The notes under the pieces: generated by a model | Told to the model about the DNA's origin: nothing | Seen by the model: the letters and a program-made list of their open reading frames with translations, nothing else | The model's database searches: none | Program-made: the position numbers and the translations under genes | Shown here: positions 1 through 9,066 of the stretch, piece after piece | Layout of the letters: each line of letters opens with the position of its first letter | Numbering within the stretch: position 1 is the stretch's first letter | DNA from: an uncultured Lachnospiraceae bacterium | Lineage (GTDB): Bacteria > Bacillota > Clostridia > Lachnospirales > Lachnospiraceae | DNA: 16,899 nt | NCBI GenBank assembly: GCA_945836565.1 | Contig: CAMALN010000011.1 | Span: 1 to 16,899, forward strand | Direction: 5' to 3'

Positions 1-19
1 CTTGGCTCGTTACGTACAC

Positions 20-51
20 AAAACAATATAGAGTAGGACCCTACTCTATAT
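20..51 (-). terminator. Probable intrinsic terminator after ireB
   Basis: A perfect 11-bp inverted repeat (26-36 against 41-51, ATATAGAGTAG and its complement) has a 4-nt loop. Read on the minus strand it is followed by TGTTTTG, a T-rich but interrupted tail. It starts 20 nt beyond the ireB stop codon, so it probably ends the long pyrH-to-ireB unit. The stem is AT-rich and the T-tract imperfect, so it may be leaky. Confidence 0.65.
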
Positions 52-70
52 CATCTTGCGTAAATATGAC

Positions 71-328
71 TTATTTTAATCTTGTCTCAATGTAGTTCTC
101 TAAAAGCACTTCGATTATCTCATCTCTCTCAGCCTTCATGATAAGGCTTCTGGCATTCTTATAGCTTGTGATATAGGTTGGATCTCCGCTCATCACATAT
201 CCTACTATCTGACTTACCGGATTGTAGCCCTTCTCCGACAGTGCTTCATATACCTGGGCGATAATATCCGGAACCTCTATCATGGCCTCGCGAATCATCC
301 CGATATCCTGTGTATTCTGATTATTCAT
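71..328 (-). CDS. ireB: IreB family regulatory phosphoprotein (UPF0297)
   Basis: The product is 85 aa, close to the usual length of this Firmicute family. The family signature is clear: a central AL.EKGYNP..QIVGY..SGDP.YI stretch (about residues 29-53), then NARSLI (58-63) and a C-terminal ERDEIIE..LE.Y (67-79). In Enterococcus faecalis IreB is phosphorylated on N-terminal threonines by the PASTA kinase IreK and limits cephalosporin resistance. The N-terminus here has only one threonine (T6), so the same phosphorylation pattern cannot be assumed. The ATG has AGAGG upstream at a slightly long spacing. The gene lies 59 nt after polC and is followed by a hairpin terminator. In many Firmicutes this gene sits beside alaS and ruvX; here it is the last gene of the polC unit, though whatever lies beyond position 1 is not visible. 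Confidence 0.93.
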   Translation of the reverse strand: MNNQNTQDIGMIREAMIEVPDIIAQVYEALSEKGYNPVSQIVGYVMSGDPTYITSYKNARSLIMKAERDEIIEVLLENYIETRLK

Positions 329-387
329 CTTATCACATCCTCTTCCAAATCTAATGGTATTCTAATATAATTCCGTCAAATAATCAA

Positions 388-3300
388 CTATTTTAACAAG
401 TCGAAGAAATCATACTGATTTGTGTCAGGGAGTCCGTCAAGCAGACCAAGCTCATCCATATCCTCCAAAATGGTCTTTGAAACCTTTGCACGAATACGTA
501 TATCCTCCTTAGACATGAATTTCCCCTGCTTAGCCGCTTCACAAAGCTGCTCAGCAGCCTTATCTCCCATTCCCGGAAGTGAGCCAAAGCTAGGCATTAT
601 TTTGCCATCTACAATCTTAAAACGATGCGCATCAGCCTGATACAGATCAATAGGCATGAATTCTATGCCTCTTGCATACATCTCCTGCACTATCCTCATA
701 TCTCTCAGGGTATCCTTCACAGTAGCTGTCTGTTCCGACTTATCCATCTTCTGATATGCCTTGATATTCTCATCTACAGCTTCCTTGCCAAGACACATCA
801 GCTTGTAATCAAATGCCGAAGCCCTGATGCTGAAGAAGGCTGTATAATATTCAAGCGGATAATTCACCTTGAAGTAGGCTATACGCCATGCCATCATAAC
901 GTAGGCTACGGCATGTGCCTTAGGAAACATATACTTTATCTTCTCACAGGACCAGATATACCATTCCGGCACATCATGTGCAAGCATATCCTTCTTCCAT
1001 TCCTCCCAATTATCACACTTACCCTTTGCTATTATACCCTTTCTTACATTTTCCATAATCTTGAATGCCGTTCCCGGCTCAAGTCCCTTGTAGATAAGAT
1101 ATGTCATGATATCATCTCGGGTACATATAGCTGACGAAAGTGTACATGTACCCTCCTGAATAAGTGTCTGTGCATTACCAAGCCATACATCAGTACCATG
1201 AGACAGACCTGCTATACGTGCCAGATCCGAGAAGGATTGCGGATTGGCATCTATAAGCATCTGCATGGCAAAATCCGTACCGAATTCCGGTATACCCAGA
1301 GTTCCGAGCTTAGTTCCTCCGATATCCTCAGGTTCTATCCCGAGTGCCTCCGTACTGTGGAATAGTGACATGACCTTGGCATCATCCAAAAGTATGGTCT
1401 TCGCATCTACTCCTGTTAACTCCTCAAGTCTTCTGATCATAGTCGGATCATCGTGCCCGAGTATATCAAGCTTCAAGAGATTATGGTCTATCGAATGATA
1501 CTCGAAATGCGTAGTTATAATATCTGTTGTCATATCATTTGCCGGATGCTGTATAGGAGTGAACGAATATATCTCCTCGTGCTTTGGAAGTACTATCATT
1601 CCTCCCGGATGCTGACCGGTAGTTCTCTTCACTCCTGTACAGCCTACAGCGAGTCGTTCCATCTCGCATCTTCGTTTCTCTTCACCCTTATCCTTGAAAT
1701 AATTATACACATATCCGTATGCAGTTTTATCAGCCAGAGTACCTATAGTTCCGGCTCTAAATGCCTTACCCTTGCCAAACAGCACCTCAGTATATGCATG
1801 AGCGTTCGGCTGGTCCTCTCCTGAGAAGTTAAGGTCGATATCCGGCTCCTTGTCTCCCTTGAAGCCAAGGAAGGTCTCGAATGGTATATCATGCCCCTCC
1901 TTCTTCATATTCGTACCACATTTAGGGCAGGCACAATCAGGCATATCACAGCCGGATTGTCCGGCATGTGCGTAAGATAACACCAAATCCGAATCAAAGT
2001 CAACAAAGTGGCAATTAGGACATATGTAATGTGCCGGCAGTGGATTAACCTCTGTAATACCCGACATAGTTGCCACGAAAGATGAGCCTACAGAACCTCT
2101 CGAGCCCACAAGATATCCATCGGCATTTGATTTCCATACCAGCTTCTGAGCTATGATATACATAACCGCAAAGCCATTCTTAATAATCGAATTAAGTTCC
2201 TTCTTAAGTCTTGCATCTACAATCTCCGGAAGCTCCGGACCGTATATTTCATGCGCCCTATCATAACAGATATCAGTAAGAGTCTGATCTGAATTCTCGA
2301 TGATAGGTGGCTGCTTATCCGGCCTTACAGGCGATATGTATTCAATCATATCCGCAATTTTATTCGTATTTGTAATTACAACCTCTCTAGCAGTCTGAGT
2401 TCCAAGATATGAAAACTCATCTAACATCTCCTCTGTGGTTCTATAATACAAAGGCGGCTGATTGTCAGCATCATCGAAGCCCTTTCCTGCCATCATTATC
2501 CTTCTGTATATCTCATCCTCAGGATCAAGAAAATGCACATCGCAGGTAGCACATACCGGCTTACCAAACTGTCTTCCAAGCTCTACTATCCTCTTATTTA
2601 CGTCCTGTAAATCTTCAACAGTCTTCACAGGATATTTATCGCTCTCAAGCATGAACTTATTGTTGCCTACAGGCTGTATCTCATAGTAATCATAGAAATT
2701 GCAGAGTCTGTTTATCTCATCCTCATTTTCGCCATATAACACAGCCTTGTATAGCTCTCCCGCCTCACAGGCAGAACCGATAATAAGTCCTTCTCTGTAC
2801 TTATTTATAAGGCTCTTCGGTATCCTTGGACGCTTATTAAAATAATTAAGATGTGACTCCGAAACTAATCTATATAGATTAACTCGTCCTATCTCATTTT
2901 TTACTAAGATGATACCATGATAAGACTTTGCCTTCTTAATCAGGTCGGCAGACACAGAGCCTATAGTATTGAGCTCCTCAAGTGTGTGTACCTCCCTTGC
3001 TTTGAGCATATCAATAAGCTTCAGGAATATCTCTGCAGTTGCATATGCATCATCACAGGCCCTGTGGTGATTTTCCAGACTTACATTAAACTGCTTACAC
3101 AGTCTGTCCAATGTATACTTGCCAAGCTCCGGTACGAGAACCTGGGACAGAGTAAGCGTATCCATAACCGTACTGTCGAAGCTTATTTCCTGAAGTCTTG
3201 CCGCCTCACGTATGAAGCCCGTATCAAAACCGGCATTATGTGCTACAAGGATAGAATCCCCTACATACTCTAAGAATTCCGGAAGAACCGTCTCTATAGT

Positions 3301-4929
3301 CGGAGCATCCATAACCATAGAATCCTTTATGGATGTAAGCTTAGTGATGGAATACGGAATCGGCACCTGCGGATTCACGAACTGATTGTAGGTGTCAACT
3401 ATCTTACCGCCCACTATCCTCACAGCACCAATCTCTATTATCTTATTGTGCTTTGGGCTCAAGCCTGTGGTCTCTATATCAAACACCACATAATCCGAAT
3501 CAAGTGTCTGTCCCTTAGGATTCGCAACCAAATCCTTAAGATCATCTACAAAGTATCCCTCTACACCATATATAAGCTTAAAATCATCGCCCTTTTTTAG
3601 CTCATGTGCCGCAACAGGAAAGGCCTGTACCACTCCATGGTCAGTAATTGCCATAGCCTTATGGCCCCATTCCTTTGCTCTTTTTATAACTTTTTTTATG
3701 TCAACTACACTGTCCATCTCACTCATCATAGTATGCAGATGCAGCTCCACACGCTTTTCGAGTGAATTGTCCATACGTTTTTCTCTGAAATCATTTGCTG
3801 CCTTTATACCATTGATAGATGAAAGCGATACCTCCTTGGCATAAGTATCATACATTGGCACTCCCTTTATGATATAGAAATTACCTTCCTTGATATCATC
3901 AAGCACCAATTCTCTATCCTCAGGTGCCACAAACAGCTTAAAAGCTATGGTATCCGTAAAGTCAGTAATATTACCGCTTATTATATACTTTCCGCTTCTA
4001 AGCTCTCTGTCCTCAAGCTTCATAACCTGTCCATGTATGCACACAGGGCCTATACCGTCATACAGGTCCTTTATCGCCACGATATCCCCCTCTACGCTTC
4101 TTCCGTATATAAGCTCAGGATCACGAGGGGCTGCGTTACGTGACGTCTGCTTTCTGTCATAATAAGCTGACCTGCCACCCTGTGCAGAAGCCTGCGTTGC
4201 CGGCTTGGCAGTGGTTTTCGAAGCAGTCTTTACCGCATTAGCCGCGGATGCCTCCTGTGGCTTTGCGGCCTTTACAGCTTCATCCAGACCTGCTATCTTT
4301 TCCGCCTGCTCATTTGCTTCAGCCTCATCTATAGGCTTTTTCTGTGTATCTCTTTGCAGAAGCTCTATAGCCTCTAATTCCTTCTTTAATTTGTATTCCT
4401 TTGCATCCTGCAGGCTCTTCTTATCATTTTCTTCAAATTCAAATTCGACTGTTACAGGCATACCGAATCTCTCATTGTAACAGCCCTCCAAATATTTCTT
4501 GATATTCGCAGCCTTTCTCTTGGCTGTACCTGAATCACTCATGCTTATGCGTACAACTTCTCCGCAAAAGCTCCACTTTTTGTTCATCAAGAAGAAAAAG
4601 GATGGATAATCCATACTCTTTAGCTCCAATAAAAAGCTGTCTCTATAAGCCTGTGCAATCTGTTCTGCATTGTATTGCTCAGACAGTACAAAGCGCTCAT
4701 TTATTACACAGCTTTTTTCCTCTCCGGCGTCGGTGTATCTGCCAATCTCCTCCTGGACCTTATATATATCAGCCTTAGGAATAATATGTGTAGACACAAT
4801 ATGAACCGTCATCTGCTTATGACTGTTGTCAAAGGTTATCTTCTCCACCTCTACTTCTTCGAACAAATCCTTCATTCTGGTATCGAGCTTTATATCAGGA
4901 AAGACATCTTCAAATCTTGTATAAGCCAA
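388..4929 (-). CDS. polC: DNA polymerase III subunit alpha, PolC type
   Basis: This 1513-aa protein is the main replicative polymerase with built-in proofreading, typical of low-GC Gram-positives. In order: an N-terminal region (1-190); a Lys/Ala-rich low-complexity linker (about 195-265); an OB-like region (about 280-375); a PHP domain opening with HLHT at 397-400 and ITDHG at 428-432; a DEDD 3'-5' exonuclease inserted in the PHP domain (about 478-645) with DIETTGL at 484-490, HNAGFD at 564-569 and HRACDD at 622-627; then the polymerase core. The core shows GSRGSVGSS (942-950), a zinc site (C970, C973, C1001, C1004) and the catalytic PDIDLNFSG (1029-1037). The start is TTG. It is preferred because GGAGG lies 7 nt upstream and no closer ATG has a comparable site. 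That GGAGG falls in the last codons of ispG and only 4 nt separate the genes, so translation is probably coupled. No truncation or frameshift was seen. Confidence 0.98.
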   Translation of the reverse strand: MAYTRFEDVFPDIKLDTRMKDLFEEVEVEKITFDNSHKQMTVHIVSTHIIPKADIYKVQEEIGRYTDAGEEKSCVINERFVLSEQYNAEQIAQAYRDSFLLELKSMDYPSFFFLMNKKWSFCGEVVRISMSDSGTAKRKAANIKKYLEGCYNERFGMPVTVEFEFEENDKKSLQDAKEYKLKKELEAIELLQRDTQKKPIDEAEANEQAEKIAGLDEAVKAAKPQEASAANAVKTASKTTAKPATQASAQGGRSAYYDRKQTSRNAAPRDPELIYGRSVEGDIVAIKDLYDGIGPVCIHGQVMKLEDRELRSGKYIISGNITDFTDTIAFKLFVAPEDRELVLDDIKEGNFYIIKGVPMYDTYAKEVSLSSINGIKAANDFREKRMDNSLEKRVELHLHTMMSEMDSVVDIKKVIKRAKEWGHKAMAITDHGVVQAFPVAAHELKKGDDFKLIYGVEGYFVDDLKDLVANPKGQTLDSDYVVFDIETTGLSPKHNKIIEIGAVRIVGGKIVDTYNQFVNPQVPIPYSITKLTSIKDSMVMDAPTIETVLPEFLEYVGDSILVAHNAGFDTGFIREAARLQEISFDSTVMDTLTLSQVLVPELGKYTLDRLCKQFNVSLENHHRACDDAYATAEIFLKLIDMLKAREVHTLEELNTIGSVSADLIKKAKSYHGIILVKNEIGRVNLYRLVSESHLNYFNKRPRIPKSLINKYREGLIIGSACEAGELYKAVLYGENEDEINRLCNFYDYYEIQPVGNNKFMLESDKYPVKTVEDLQDVNKRIVELGRQFGKPVCATCDVHFLDPEDEIYRRIMMAGKGFDDADNQPPLYYRTTEEMLDEFSYLGTQTAREVVITNTNKIADMIEYISPVRPDKQPPIIENSDQTLTDICYDRAHEIYGPELPEIVDARLKKELNSIIKNGFAVMYIIAQKLVWKSNADGYLVGSRGSVGSSFVATMSGITEVNPLPAHYICPNCHFVDFDSDLVLSYAHAGQSGCDMPDCACPKCGTNMKKEGHDIPFETFLGFKGDKEPDIDLNFSGEDQPNAHAYTEVLFGKGKAFRAGTIGTLADKTAYGYVYNYFKDKGEEKRRCEMERLAVGCTGVKRTTGQHPGGMIVLPKHEEIYSFTPIQHPANDMTTDIITTHFEYHSIDHNLLKLDILGHDDPTMIRRLEELTGVDAKTILLDDAKVMSLFHSTEALGIEPEDIGGTKLGTLGIPEFGTDFAMQMLIDANPQSFSDLARIAGLSHGTDVWLGNAQTLIQEGTCTLSSAICTRDDIMTYLIYKGLEPGTAFKIMENVRKGIIAKGKCDNWEEWKKDMLAHDVPEWYIWSCEKIKYMFPKAHAVAYVMMAWRIAYFKVNYPLEYYTAFFSIRASAFDYKLMCLGKEAVDENIKAYQKMDKSEQTATVKDTLRDMRIVQEMYARGIEFMPIDLYQADAHRFKIVDGKIMPSFGSLPGMGDKAAEQLCEAAKQGKFMSKEDIRIRAKVSKTILEDMDELGLLDGLPDTNQYDFFDLLK

Positions 4930-4933
4930 AATA

Positions 4934-5989
4934 TTACCTCCAATTATCTAACTCATCCTTAAGTGCGGCAAGCAACTGTTCCTCCGGTAGCTTTCGAATA
5001 ATCTCACCGTTTCTAAACAGCAATCCCTCTCCATTTCCTCCTGCTATTCCAATGTCAGCTTCCCTTGCTTCTCCCGGACCATTTACGGCGCATCCCATAA
5101 CTGCCACCTTGATATCCAAATGGTCATAATCCGCGATAAGCTTCTCTACAGAATCTGCGAGTCCTATAAGGTCAAGCTTTGTTCTGCCGCAGGTAGGACA
5201 GGATACAAGCTCTATACCATTCTTCTTAAGTCCTAAGGTTCTAAGTATGGTCTTGGCAGATATAATCTCTTCTACAGGGTCTGCCGTGAGTGAGACCCTT
5301 ATCGTATCTCCTATGCCGCTACCCAGTATCTGTCCGAGACCTACCGCTGACTTGATATTACCTCTGTATGCAGTACCGGCCTCGGTTATACCTACGTGCA
5401 AAGGATATCGGGTCTGTTCTGCGATAAGCTTATGTGCCTCCACGCACATCATCACGTCAGAGGACTTGATGCTTATAACTATATTATGATAATCCTGTCG
5501 CTCTATCATGGCCACCTTATCAAGTGCACTCTCGACCAAGCCCTCAGCGGTCACACCACCGTATTTGGCCACAAGTTCCTTCTCAAGAGAACCCGAATTG
5601 ACACCGACCCTTATAGGTATATTTCTCTTCTTAGCCTCAGCCACAACAAGCTTAAGCTTTTCCTCTCCACCTATATTGCCGGGATTGATTCTTATCTTAT
5701 CTGCACCATGCTCCATAGCCATAATTGCCAGTCGATAATCAAAATGAATATCTGCAACTATCGGGATATGAATCCTCTCCTTTATAGCATCAAAAGCCCT
5801 TGCTGCCTCCTCCGTATTCGCCGTAGAACGAATTATATCACAGCCCGCTTCCTCCAATCGTAAAATTTGCGACACAGTTTTCTCAACATCCTCTGTAGGG
5901 GTATTGGTCATAGACTGTATAGCTATCGGACTTCCTCCGCCTATTGTTACATTTCCAATATTTATTTTAACAGTATTGTCTCTATACAT
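4934..5989 (-). CDS. ispG: 4-hydroxy-3-methylbut-2-enyl diphosphate synthase (flavodoxin/ferredoxin-dependent)
   Basis: IspG (GcpE) carries out the penultimate step of the MEP isoprenoid pathway, reductive ring opening of MEcPP to HMBPP, using a [4Fe-4S] cluster. At 351 aa it is the short bacterial form. The N-terminal barrel carries IQSMTNT (24-30) and RINPGNIG (100-107). The C-terminal cluster domain has SCPTCGR with C264 and C267, then MGCAVNGPGEA with C300 and E307, the expected three-Cys plus Glu ligand set. The ATG has AGGAG a few nt upstream, overlapping the rseP stop codon (TAGGAG), with an 8-nt gap. It stands between rseP and polC, where bacilli carry proS, which is common in Clostridia. 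With dxr two genes upstream it links this unit to undecaprenyl phosphate supply. Confidence 0.97.
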   Translation of the reverse strand: MYRDNTVKINIGNVTIGGGSPIAIQSMTNTPTEDVEKTVSQILRLEEAGCDIIRSTANTEEAARAFDAIKERIHIPIVADIHFDYRLAIMAMEHGADKIRINPGNIGGEEKLKLVVAEAKKRNIPIRVGVNSGSLEKELVAKYGGVTAEGLVESALDKVAMIERQDYHNIVISIKSSDVMMCVEAHKLIAEQTRYPLHVGITEAGTAYRGNIKSAVGLGQILGSGIGDTIRVSLTADPVEEIISAKTILRTLGLKKNGIELVSCPTCGRTKLDLIGLADSVEKLIADYDHLDIKVAVMGCAVNGPGEAREADIGIAGGNGEGLLFRNGEIIRKLPEEQLLAALKDELDNWR

Positions 5990-5997
5990 TTTTTCTC

Positions 5998-7071
5998 CTA
6001 AAAAAATACATTTTTAATATCATTTGCGAATACTACAACCATAAGCAGTATAAGAAGCACGAAGCCTACAAGATTAACTGCCGCCTCCTTCTCTGCAGGA
6101 ATCCTCTTTCTTCTTACCGCTTCTATAAGCAGGAACAAAAATCTTCCACCGTCAAGTGCAGGTATAGGAAGCAGATTCATGATACCCAGATTTACACTGA
6201 GCAGGATGCACCAGTTAAGCATATTGAGGAGTATGTTTATAACAGCCTCCTTCTTCGTCTCACTTTGATCCTTAACCTCATCTATTATCTCTCCAAAGGC
6301 ATTTCCTACTCCGACCGGCCCCATAACCTCATCACTTTTAACCTGACCGGTAACTAACATACGAAGACTCGATACCGTAGCTTTAACCCAATATCTAAGC
6401 TCTAGGCCTGCATACTTGAGATTCTCACCTATGCCCTCTGTCAACCTGTATCCGCCACTTACTCCGAGCATATACTGTCCTGTTGCAGCATCCTGCTTCG
6501 GGGTTACAACACAGGTGTATCTCTCACCGTCCGGCTTCTCCATAACCATCGTAACGGGAACATCAGTGGCATGTATCTGTCTGTACAGCAAAAGCTCTCT
6601 GTAGTTATACATCCTCTCGGCCTTAGCCTCTCCCTCAGCCTGCATGGATATAACCAAATCGCCCTGACTTATGCCTGCCTCAGCAGCAGCTCCATGCTCA
6701 TCCACATAATACAGGGTTGCCGGGTCACAGCCGGTAAATCTTATCAGTATGATAGAGAATAAAAATGCCAGCAAAAAATTAAAGCAGGGACCTGCAAGTA
6801 CAACCGCCATCCTCGCCCATACAGATTTGTTTGAGAAGGAATTCTCATCATCGTCCTCTTCGTCCTCACCCTTCATCATACAAAAGCCGCCCAGAGGCAA
6901 AAGCCTTATGGAATACTTAGTCTCCTTCTTCTTAAATGAACATATAGTCGGTCCCATTCCTATCGCGAATTCCAGCACTGCGATACCATTAAGCTTTGCG
7001 ACTATAAAATGTCCAAACTCATGAAAGAAAACTATTACTCCAAATACAATAATTATAAGTATAATATTCAT
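5998..7071 (-). CDS. rseP: Site-2 intramembrane metalloprotease RseP/RasP
   Basis: This 357-aa polytopic protein belongs to the M50 site-2 protease family, which cuts transmembrane segments of anti-sigma factors, signal-peptide remnants and similar substrates. The first helix contains the zinc motif HEFGH (17-21). The second catalytic motif, NLLPIPALDGG (299-309), lies in a later helix, with further hydrophobic segments at about 88-110, 276-300 and 333-349. A single PDZ-like domain occupies about 115-205, including GAAAEAGISQGD. An acidic loop (EDEEDDDE, 69-76) follows the GGF motif. The ATG lies 8 nt beyond the dxr stop; the Shine-Dalgarno AAGGAG overlaps the end of dxr. The placement between dxr and ispG fits the usual cluster. 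Its substrate cannot be read from this window. Confidence 0.96.
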   Translation of the reverse strand: MNIILIIIVFGVIVFFHEFGHFIVAKLNGIAVLEFAIGMGPTICSFKKKETKYSIRLLPLGGFCMMKGEDEEDDDENSFSNKSVWARMAVVLAGPCFNFLLAFLFSIILIRFTGCDPATLYYVDEHGAAAEAGISQGDLVISMQAEGEAKAERMYNYRELLLYRQIHATDVPVTMVMEKPDGERYTCVVTPKQDAATGQYMLGVSGGYRLTEGIGENLKYAGLELRYWVKATVSSLRMLVTGQVKSDEVMGPVGVGNAFGEIIDEVKDQSETKKEAVINILLNMLNWCILLSVNLGIMNLLPIPALDGGRFLFLLIEAVRRKRIPAEKEAAVNLVGFVLLILLMVVVFANDIKNVFF

Positions 7072-7079
7072 TTGATACC

Positions 7080-8228
7080 TTACTCCTTGACAATTTTGTC
7101 TATCATTTCATAAGTCCATTGTTCAACCTCTAATATCTGCTCCAAATCAGGGCTTTCAATAACCTTATGTACCTCCATACACGACTCAATTAATCTGTAT
7201 ATATCTAAAAACTTAATCCTCTTATCTAAAAATAAAGCTACCGCCTTTTCATTTGCGGCATTAAATACTGTCGGCATAGAACCACCGGTCTTTATAGCAT
7301 CATAAGCAAAACGAAGTCCCTTAAAGGTATCCATATCCGGCTTCTCAACGCTTATTCCTACCATATCAGCAAAATTAAGTCTGTCACCCGAAAGATATCT
7401 TCTATCCGGATAGTATAGTGCGTACTGTATCGGAAGCTTCATATCCGGAGTACCAAGCTGTGCCTTTACTGCTCCATCCTCAAACTCTACCATGGAATGT
7501 ATGATGCTCTGTGGCTGAACCACCACCTCTATATCCTCGGGTTCAACGTCAAACAGCCACTTTGCTTCTATAACCTCGAGTCCTTTGTTGACCATGGTAG
7601 CAGAATCTATGGTGATTTTTTTGCCCATCGACCAGTTCGGATGCTTCAATGCCTGCTCCGGAGTAACAGCTTCCAATTCTTCTCTCGACTTTCCTCTGAA
7701 CGGACCGCCCGAGGCAGTCAGAAGTATTCTGCTCACCCTGTTATCTTCTTCTCCATGCAGACACTGGAATATCGCTGAATGCTCACTGTCTACCGGTAAT
7801 ATTCTCACACCCTTTTCCTTTGCAAGCGGCATGATAATATGTCCTGCCGTAACCAGGGTCTCCTTGTTTGCAAGAGCGATATCCTTACCGGCATTGATGG
7901 CACAGATAGTAGGTCTTATACCTATCATGCCAACTATGGCGGTTACTACAAGCTCTGCCCTGTCAGCACATGCCACCTCAAGCAAGCCCTCCATGCCTGA
8001 TACAACCCTTATGTCAAATGCAGACAAGGCATCGCGTAATCGCTTTGCCTTGTCCTCACTCCATATCGCAACTATATCAGGTTTGAACTCCTTTGCCTGC
8101 TGCTCTAATAATTCATCATTATTTCCTGCCGCAAGCGCTATAACTCTTAAATCTTCCTGTTGTCTCACTATCTCCAAGGTCTGCGTACCTATAGAGCCTG
8201 TAGAACCTATAATACTTATATATTTCAC
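7080..8228 (-). CDS. dxr: 1-deoxy-D-xylulose 5-phosphate reductoisomerase
   Basis: Dxr (IspC) converts DXP to MEP with NADPH and a divalent metal, the first committed step of the MEP isoprenoid pathway. The 382-aa length is normal. The N-terminal NADPH loop is GSTGSIGTQTL (8-18), NKETLV sits at 121-126, and the metal ligands lie in LPVDSEHSAIFQ (D147, E149) with a third in NKGLE (E218). TASGGPFR (171-178) and HPNWSMGKKITIDSATM (196-212) are family hallmarks. The start is GTG; no in-frame ATG lies nearby, and AAGGAA precedes it by about 9 nt. A 37-nt spacer separates it from cdsA, the widest gap between cdsA and polC. IspG, two genes on, acts later in the same pathway. Confidence 0.97.
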   Translation of the reverse strand: MKYISIIGSTGSIGTQTLEIVRQQEDLRVIALAAGNNDELLEQQAKEFKPDIVAIWSEDKAKRLRDALSAFDIRVVSGMEGLLEVACADRAELVVTAIVGMIGIRPTICAINAGKDIALANKETLVTAGHIIMPLAKEKGVRILPVDSEHSAIFQCLHGEEDNRVSRILLTASGGPFRGKSREELEAVTPEQALKHPNWSMGKKITIDSATMVNKGLEVIEAKWLFDVEPEDIEVVVQPQSIIHSMVEFEDGAVKAQLGTPDMKLPIQYALYYPDRRYLSGDRLNFADMVGISVEKPDMDTFKGLRFAYDAIKTGGSMPTVFNAANEKAVALFLDKRIKFLDIYRLIESCMEVHKVIESPDLEQILEVEQWTYEMIDKIVKE

Positions 8229-8265
8229 TTCTTATTCCTTCCGTTATATCAATGAAACATCACAT

Positions 8266-9066
8266 TTATCCAAGCATATATAATGCACAGTAATATATAA
8301 TAGGTGCAGTAAATATTATGCTGTCAAACCTGTCCATTATACCACCATGTCCCGGTATAAGCCTGCCATAATCCTTTATCTCATTATCTCTCTTTATAGC
8401 CGAAGCTGTTAGGTCGCCTATGACAGCCACAATTGCCCCTGCTGCTCCTATTATGGCAAATATAAGAGGTGATGCCCCAAGCGAGAATACATACCTGTCT
8501 ATAAAATAGCTGTACACTGCACTCACTATAGCGGCACCTGCTATTCCGCCGATTAAGCCCTCTATACTTTTCTTCGGGCTAAGCTTAGGTGACATCTTAT
8601 GCTTGCCAAACAATACTCCCACAAAATATGCACAGGTATCATTTATCCATGAGCATATAAATATCATGATGACAAGTGCAAGGCCCTGCTTCATAAGTCT
8701 AATCTGATATACATAAGAAAGCATCACCGTAACATATATGAATGCCAAGATTGTAGCCTCGATATCTGCATCCTTATATTTCGGAAAGCTTATAACATAG
8801 CATGCCAGCTCAAGCAGAACAAATGCTATGATAACCGGCATAATATACTCTGTCATATCAAATGCAATAAATGCATAATATACTATGGCCGATGAATATG
8901 CTATATAGCCCGGAAGCTTCTTATGCAGGTCATACACTCTAAGAAGCTCAAGCATACCCCCTAGTGAGAGTAACAGAGTTGTAATACCTGTCACGTAACC
9001 CCCGGCATAAAGTACAATTGCAGCTATTACTACAAGTACCGCCCCACTGATAACTCTAGTTTTCAT
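8266..9066 (-). CDS. cdsA: Phosphatidate cytidylyltransferase (CDP-diacylglycerol synthase)
   Basis: CdsA makes CDP-diacylglycerol from phosphatidate and CTP, the branch point for bacterial phospholipids. The 266-aa protein is almost wholly hydrophobic, with roughly seven or eight membrane segments. The family signature is at the C-terminus: DYGRLIPGHGGIMDRFDS (about 232-249), with the conserved aspartates D245 and D248. SPKKSIEGLIGG and the preceding GKHKMSPKLSP form the usual cytoplasmic loop. The start codon overlaps the uppS stop (TAATG on the minus strand), so the two are probably translationally coupled, with GGTGGAG in the uppS tail as ribosome binding site. Confidence 0.96.
   Translation of the reverse strand: MKTRVISGAVLVVIAAIVLYAGGYVTGITTLLLSLGGMLELLRVYDLHKKLPGYIAYSSAIVYYAFIAFDMTEYIMPVIIAFVLLELACYVISFPKYKDADIEATILAFIYVTVMLSYVYQIRLMKQGLALVIMIFICSWINDTCAYFVGVLFGKHKMSPKLSPKKSIEGLIGGIAGAAIVSAVYSYFIDRYVFSLGASPLIFAIIGAAGAIVAVIGDLTASAIKRDNEIKDYGRLIPGHGGIMDRFDSIIFTAPIIYYCALYMLG

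Noticed and set aside
350..379. TTGACG as a -35 box for an ireB promoter
   Set aside because: No acceptable -10 hexamer at 16-18 nt; CATTAG is the best at 17 nt.
7585..8283. 232-codon plus-strand open frame opposite dxr
   Set aside because: Antisense shadow of dxr; its Ser/Thr/Ile-rich translation matches no family and dxr is complete with all motifs.
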